Source: Gammaproteobacteria bacterium
GTDB taxonomy: Bacteria > Pseudomonadota > Gammaproteobacteria > Xanthomonadales > Wenzhouxiangellaceae
DNA length: 64,000 nt
Direction: 5' to 3'
Assembly (NCBI GenBank): GCA_021772985.1
Contig: JAJFKX010000010.1
Span: 1-64,000, forward strand
A model generated the notes under the pieces. The model did not search any database and had not been told where the DNA came from. It worked only from the letters and a program-made list of their open reading frames with translations. Every line of letters begins with the position of its first letter. Position 1 is the stretch's first letter. Positions 59,763 through 64,000 of the stretch are shown here, in pieces. Position numbers and translations under genes: made by a program.

Positions 59763-60053
59763 TTAGCCTTCTACAACCGCCATGATGTCGTCTTCACGCA
59801 TCACTAGCAGGTCCTCGCCATCCAGCTTAACCTCAGTGCCGCCATATTTACCGAATAACACGATATCGCCGACTTCCAGGCCTACCGGGCGGATTTCACC
59901 ATTGTCCAGCAATTTGCCATTGCCGACGGCCAATACTTCACCGCGAATCGGTTTTTCTTTAGCCGCATCGGGCAACACAATGCCGCCTGGTGATTTATCT
60001 TCTTCTTCTACGCGCTTAACAATTACGCGATCATGCAAAGGACGCAGTTTCAT
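59763..60053 (-). CDS. groS: 10 kDa co-chaperonin GroES
   Basis: A 96-residue protein starting [21 protein letters not shown], with the mobile loop [15 protein letters not shown]. The C-terminal EDDIMAVVE is conserved. It caps the GroEL ring. GGAG lies just before the ATG. It is the first gene of the groSL operon, divergent from cutA. Confidence 0.98.
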   Translation of the reverse strand: MKLRPLHDRVIVKRVEEEDKSPGGIVLPDAAKEKPIRGEVLAVGNGKLLDNGEIRPVGLEVGDIVLFGKYGGTEVKLDGEDLLVMREDDIMAVVEG

Positions 60054-60160
60054 TACCGGGTCTCCTAATACGTATCAAAATTGACTCAATGTGATGGCTT
60101 GCCCGAAACTCGAGCGACACCAAATACTTCCTTGCCGAACAGTAGTACGGCTTGCTGGCA

Positions 60161-60188
60161 AAGTGGGGACGGCAGTGCGCATTTCAAG
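60161..60188 (-). promoter_or_regulatory. Sigma-32 heat-shock promoter of groSL
   Basis: On the minus strand CTTGAAA (60182-60188), 13 bases, then CCCCAC (60163-60168) fit the sigma-32 consensus CTTGAAA-N11-16-CCCCAT with one change. It is about 110 bases upstream of groS. No CIRCE element for HrcA is seen, so RpoH control is the likely mode. Confidence 0.85.
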
Positions 60189-60278
60189 GGAGAAATGATC
60201 AGCATATGATTCTCAGTACTGGTGTGATTCTTGCCAGGGAAGATAAAATAGTGTGTTATTGGTTGAAGGGATAGAAAG

Positions 60279-60632
60279 ATGCAGGCTGTGGTCACATCAG
60301 ATGCATTGTTGGTATTGTGCAGTTGCCCGGATCAGGTAATCGCGGAGCAGCTGGCGCAAACAATGGTTAGCCAGAAGTTGTCGGCTTGTGTGCAAATCGT
60401 GCCGGGGATAACCTCAATTTATCGCTGGGAAGAAAAGATTTGTCAGGAAAACGAAGTTTTGCTGGTCATTAAGACTGCAGCCGATATGATAAAAACGCTT
60501 ACCCGGTGGTTGGTCAGGGAGCACCCATATGATGTGCCTGAAGTAATCGCACTGCCCATTTCGGCTGGTTCACAAATATATATTGACTGGTTATTGAACA
60601 ACAGTACCGGCATTAAAAACCTGGATGATTGA
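60279..60632 (+). CDS. cutA: Divalent cation tolerance protein CutA
   Basis: A 117-residue trimeric protein. The signature block is SQKLSACVQIVPGITSIYRWEEKI, followed by EVLLVIKTAADMIKTLTRWLVREHPYDVPEVIALPI. These are the core CutA1 motifs, including the Cys and the P-I-S end. It is linked to copper tolerance but its exact role is unsettled. It precedes dsbD, as in many relatives, and the dsbD start lies next to its stop. Confidence 0.9.
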   Translation: MQAVVTSDALLVLCSCPDQVIAEQLAQTMVSQKLSACVQIVPGITSIYRWEEKICQENEVLLVIKTAADMIKTLTRWLVREHPYDVPEVIALPISAGSQIYIDWLLNNSTGIKNLDD

Positions 60633-60637
60633 ATAAA

Positions 60638-62911
60638 ATGATCAAAAAACAGGCAAAACTAGCCTATAAAATAAAAATAGAGGGTGTAAAAAGATGGCTT
60701 GAAGCAGTATTGCTGAGCCTGTGTTTGGCGGCCAGCAGTGTCTTAGCCATCGACGAGAATGATTTACTGGATGCTGATGTTGCTTTTGCGATCAGTATCA
60801 ATGCCAATGATAGAGATGAAATCACAGTCGGCTGGGATATCGCTGAAGGATACTATCTGTATAAGCATGCATTTCGTTTTGTGGCGATGAATGACGATGC
60901 CAGCCTGGGAGAACCAGTTATCCCATCAGGGAAAAGATATGAGGATGAGTTTTTTGGCGAAGTAGAAACCTACCGCGGGCAGGTAACGATAAGCTTACCG
61001 ATTGAAGCCGCCGCTGAAACACAAACGGTTACAGTTAGAGTTAGTTATCAAGGTTGTGCGGATTTGGGTGTTTGTTATCCGCCGATCAATAAAGAGCTTT
61101 CAGTCGGTTTGCCTAGACTTAACTCTGAGAATACCACCAGTTTGGCGTCCGGGTCAGGCTTGGATAATGCCCTGGCAAACTTTGGCCAGTCACAAGGCGG
61201 ATTACTGGATGCTAAAAACGATGAAGCATTGCCAGCAGAACAGGCATTTCAATATGAAGCGATAGCAATAAAAGGTGATGAATTGCTGGTTCGGATGACG
61301 GCTGCTCCAGGCTATTACCTGTATCGTGACAAGCTGGCATTTTCCACGGATTCAACGGGAGTAGAAGTTTCAGAAGTATTATTACCGGCAGGCATCGCAA
61401 AATACGATGAACATTTCGGTGATGTGGAGGTGTATTACGACCAGGTCGAAATACCTCTATATCTAAAGCGGTTAGATGCAGCTGCGTTACAAATTAAATT
61501 GCAGGGGGATTTTCAGGGCTGCAAGGAAAAGGGTATTTGTTACCCTCCGATGTCAAGACAGGTCAGCATCGATCTGCCTGAATTTGAAGGCATAATCGGA
61601 GCAGTTACTGCTGAACAACCCATCAGTGAACAGGATCGATTGGCGGCAATACTTACCGGTAGTCCGGTACGAGCAATGTTCCTGTTCCTGCTGGCCGGGT
61701 TGTTGCTGGCATTTACCCCGTGTGTGTTTCCGATGGTACCCATTTTGTCGGGGATTATCGCTGGCCAGGGTAAACAGATCACCACTCGAAGAGCATTGTT
61801 GCTTTCGATTATTTATGTATTGGCTATGGCGCTTACTTACGCCGCTGCCGGTGTTTTTGCCGGCATGTCCGGCAGCAATTTACAGGCCGCCTTTCAAAAC
61901 CCGTGGATTATCAGTGCGTTTAGTTTATTGTTCGTTGGGTTGTCAATGAGCATGTTTGGTTTTTATGAGCTGCAGCTGCCCGCTTCCTGGCAAGCCAGAC
62001 TATCAGCGCTGAGTAACCGGCAACGGGGCGGAACGCTGGCTGGGGTTGCAGTAATGGGGGTATTATCTGCATTGATAGTAGGCCCGTGTGTGGCACCGGC
62101 ATTGGCTGCTGCGCTGATATACATTGGGCAAACAGGCAATGCAGTATTAGGTGGTACCGCACTGTTTGCTATGGCATTGGGCATGGGAATTCCATTGGTG
62201 GTTTTTGGTGTTTCAGCAGGGACCTTATTGCCGCGTGCCGGTGGTTGGATGAATGCAGTCAAAAATGTTTTTGGTGTTGGAATGCTGGCGCTGGCAGTCT
62301 GGATGCTGGAACGGATTCTTCCAGGCTCGATAATTTTGCTGATGTGGTCAATGTTATTTATCGGCAGTGGAATTTATCTCGGGGCATTAGATTCAGCAGA
62401 GTTTGGTTGGCCCAGGTTAAGGAAGACTTTGGGTGTAGCATTGTTGCTATTTGGCAGTTTTCAGATGTTGGGTTTTGCATTGGGCGGAGATGACTGGGTG
62501 CGGCCACTACGTAGCGCGTCTGTTCCGGGAATGTCAGCAGCTTCTCAACAAGCGGGGATACGGCATTTTGAGCGAATCAAGACCGTTGCTGATTTGCGTG
62601 CCCGCATAGGTCAGGGACAACCAGTTATTTTTGATTTCTACGCAGATTGGTGCATCGAATGCAAACGCATGGAAAAATACACCTTCCCGGAACCGGAAGT
62701 ACAACAAGCCATTAAAAATGTGGCGCTACTGCAAGCCGATGTAACCGCAAATGATGCGGAGGATAAAGCATTATTAAAAGAGTTTGGATTGATTGGGCCG
62801 CCGGCGATATTGTTTTTTAATGCAAGTGGTGAGGAGCAGCGCGCCGCGCGGGTGATAGGCTATTTGAATGCAGCTGACTTTAGTGCTCACGCCAGGCGCT
62901 GGACCAAGTAG
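60638..62911 (+). CDS. dsbD: Thiol:disulfide interchange protein DsbD with duplicated alpha domain
   Basis: The ATG at 60638 gives 757 residues, far above the roughly 565 of E. coli. A signal sequence (LEAVLLSLCLAASSVLA) precedes two tandem DsbD-alpha type domains: the first contains YQGCADLGVCYPP (about 135-147), the second FQGCKEKGICYPP (about 296-308). The membrane domain follows with FTPCVFPMVPILSGI and IVGPCVAPALAAAL, the paired redox Cys. The C-terminal gamma thioredoxin domain has DWCIECKRME. It carries electrons from cytoplasmic thioredoxin to periplasmic partners. Confidence 0.92.
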   Translation: MIKKQAKLAYKIKIEGVKRWLEAVLLSLCLAASSVLAIDENDLLDADVAFAISINANDRDEITVGWDIAEGYYLYKHAFRFVAMNDDASLGEPVIPSGKRYEDEFFGEVETYRGQVTISLPIEAAAETQTVTVRVSYQGCADLGVCYPPINKELSVGLPRLNSENTTSLASGSGLDNALANFGQSQGGLLDAKNDEALPAEQAFQYEAIAIKGDELLVRMTAAPGYYLYRDKLAFSTDSTGVEVSEVLLPAGIAKYDEHFGDVEVYYDQVEIPLYLKRLDAAALQIKLQGDFQGCKEKGICYPPMSRQVSIDLPEFEGIIGAVTAEQPISEQDRLAAILTGSPVRAMFLFLLAGLLLAFTPCVFPMVPILSGIIAGQGKQITTRRALLLSIIYVLAMALTYAAAGVFAGMSGSNLQAAFQNPWIISAFSLLFVGLSMSMFGFYELQLPASWQARLSALSNRQRGGTLAGVAVMGVLSALIVGPCVAPALAAALIYIGQTGNAVLGGTALFAMALGMGIPLVVFGVSAGTLLPRAGGWMNAVKNVFGVGMLALAVWMLERILPGSIILLMWSMLFIGSGIYLGALDSAEFGWPRLRKTLGVALLLFGSFQMLGFALGGDDWVRPLRSASVPGMSAASQQAGIRHFERIKTVADLRARIGQGQPVIFDFYADWCIECKRMEKYTFPEPEVQQAIKNVALLQADVTANDAEDKALLKEFGLIGPPAILFFNASGEEQRAARVIGYLNAADFSAHARRWTK

Positions 62912-62955
62912 TAATCAATCAGTGTTGCAGTTAACAGTTTGCTGGAAAGGATGAG

Positions 62956-63324
62956 ATGTTTGCTAAAAAGCGCACGGTTTATTTACGCATATCGCCGAAC
63001 GAATTACAGCTTAAGTGTATTGAAAACAGCAAGATCAGCGAACTCGAGTCCAATCCGCCATTTACTACAACCCGTTTACTGATAGGAGAGTTTGCCGCTG
63101 CCGAGGCGGTATTGCACGATGGGCTGGAAGCGCTGTTTGGTCAAGAATGGCTGCTGCTTAGGCCACGCTACCTGATTCAACCAATGGCCATGCTGGATGG
63201 CGGTCTGTCATCTGTCGAAGTGCTGATTCTGGAAGAACTGGCTGCCGCAGGACGTGCCAAGGAGACCATTGTTCACGTCGGGAAAATCTTAACCGACCAA
63301 CAAGTACTCGAGCATTTTGATTAG
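62956..63324 (+). CDS. Small MreB-like (MreB/Mrl fragment) protein
   Basis: A 122-residue cytoplasmic protein. The start VYLRISPNELQLKCIENSKI, then TTRLLIGEFAAAEAVLHDGLE and LRPRYLIQPMAMLDGGLSSVEVLILEELAAAGRAKETIVHVG, resemble short proteins called MreB-like or rod-shape-determining in proteobacteria, which match one lobe of an actin fold. It is too short for a full actin ATPase. It follows dsbD after 44 bases. The family link is from memory and moderate. Confidence 0.5.
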   Translation: MFAKKRTVYLRISPNELQLKCIENSKISELESNPPFTTTRLLIGEFAAAEAVLHDGLEALFGQEWLLLRPRYLIQPMAMLDGGLSSVEVLILEELAAAGRAKETIVHVGKILTDQQVLEHFD

Positions 63325-63610
63325 CTTCTAAGCAGCACAAAGTTCCAGGTTTGAAATTAAATGTTTATTGACAGCTAATGCTTGGACGCTAGGAACATAG
63401 TCTTTGGTATAGATATTAAGGGGTTACGCTTGGTCCTGGAGCATCAGGTTTTTTCAGAAAGCAAAAAGTTGGGTACCCAGATAATAATTCCAGTATTTAA
63501 AATCGCGGGTAGCTTGAATGAATAAAGCAAAAGCACTGTCTTTTTCTATTTTCACAATCGCCGATCTGGTAACACTGTGCGTGCAACCGTCACGGTGCGA
63601 TAATCGAATC
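63325..63610. other. Gene-free interval before the TlpA-like gene
   Basis: These 286 bases hold no supported gene and no clear promoter hexamers. The only structure noticed is a short dyad around 63578-63600 (GTGCGTGCAACCGTCACGG region) just before the TlpA-like start. Confidence 0.4.
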
Positions 63611-64000
63611 ATGCAAAGAAAGAATCTCCGGAAGGAGCTCAAAAAGGCCGCTATTGTTTTGGTACTGCTATTGTTAACCATGACAGGATGCAATCGCGCC
63701 AGAAATTTTGGAACAGCAGAAGAGTTTACCCTGCATACAGAAAATGGAGAATCAAGAACCCTGCAAAGCTATGGTGTGGGTAGTTTGGAAACTATAGGCG
63801 AGAATTATTTGCTGATCAATTTCTGGGCCAGTTGGTGTAAACCCTGCATCAGAGAAATTCCATTATTAAAAAATTTTTCAGAACAGCAAAACACTAACGT
63901 GGTGGTAATTGGAATCGCGGCTGACCGGATTGACCCGGCTAAAGCATTTGCAGAGCGTTTGGAAATCAATTATCCGGTTTTATATGGAGAGTACAATTTG
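63611..64000 (+). CDS. TlpA/ResA-like thioredoxin lipoprotein (runs off window)
   Basis: The frame is open from ATG at 63611 to the right edge (130 codons). A lipoprotein signal (LVLLLLTMTGC, lipid-attached Cys at about residue 28) is followed by LLINFWASWCKPCIREIPLL, which holds the thioredoxin active site W-C-K-P-C with the TlpA/ResA context. The protein should be an outer- or inner-membrane-anchored periplasmic thiol oxidoreductase. With dsbD 700 bases away it may use electrons from that route. The C-terminus is not in the window. Confidence 0.8.
   Translation, partial: MQRKNLRKELKKAAIVLVLLLLTMTGCNRARNFGTAEEFTLHTENGESRTLQSYGVGSLETIGENYLLINFWASWCKPCIREIPLLKNFSEQQNTNVVVIGIAADRIDPAKAFAERLEINYPVLYGEYNL

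Noticed and set aside
60054-60278. CIRCE element (HrcA site) upstream of groES
   Set aside because: No TTAGCACTC/GAGTGCTAA pair; the sigma-32 promoter explains the control instead.

Overview
This window is the chromosome-replication-origin region of a gammaproteobacterium (moderate GC, dnaA-dnaN-recF-gyrB on the minus strand and rpmH-rnpA-yidC-mnmE on the plus strand). Two perfect parS matches inside recF and DnaA boxes on both sides of dnaA mark the origin neighbourhood. Kdo/lipid A genes, TolC, GroESL, ThiC, GlnE and GlyQS fit a Gram-negative gammaproteobacterium. Three secreted proteins ending in a short D-G/S-F-E tail, with M14, S9 and LVIVD-type secreted proteins, suggest something near Marinicella or the Lysobacterales. 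That placement is inference only.

Region 1 (about 1-9030) is accessory. It is an array of integron gene cassettes, all on the minus strand, with five intact attC sites, a probable further one, and at least three broken ones. No integrase is present. The cassettes encode an AraC/GyrI-like regulator, two GNAT-type proteins, a HEPN-like protein, a secreted protein, a PD-(D/E)XK-like protein, a DUF7000 protein, an NTF2-like protein, a small membrane protein and a methyltransferase. A family of mobile elements with GACACCCATTA/TAATGGGTGTC ends has spread through the array. One copy is full length and carries a Y1 (RAYT-type) transposase; the others are internally deleted or MITE-sized. At three places an element end abuts half of an attC. 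An IS30 family element enters from the left edge.

Region 2 (9074-24340) holds cmoA-cmoB (tRNA wobble uridine modification), an uncharacterised three-gene set (coiled-coil protein, ClpB-like AAA+ protein with a dead first ATPase site, membrane protein), the qmcA-nfeD pair, two secreted proteins (LVIVD repeat and M14 peptidase), glyQ-glyS, and a short gene that looks like a degenerate GmhB phosphatase.

Region 3 (24342-34623) is the origin cluster: gyrB, recF, dnaN, dnaA, then rpmH, rnpA, yidC and mnmE with overlapping ends. yidD is absent.

Region 4 (34661-46880) has an Xre/RES toxin-antitoxin pair with a dyad operator, a DJ-1/PfpI protein, thiC (no visible TPP riboswitch), a PIMT-like methyltransferase with tolC, waaA, an LpxL-type acyltransferase, an ArsM-type methyltransferase, and a Crp/Fnr regulator divergent from a radical SAM gene.

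Region 5 (46892-64000) carries an LPS/glycan cluster (GT2, O-antigen ligase, GT4), a CHCC zinc-finger protein, an ELM1-like protein, a DUF11 secreted protein, glnE, an S9 peptidase, groSL with a sigma-32 promoter, cutA, a DsbD with a duplicated N-terminal domain, a small MreB-like protein and a truncated TlpA-like lipoprotein gene. No tRNA, rRNA or CRISPR array was seen.
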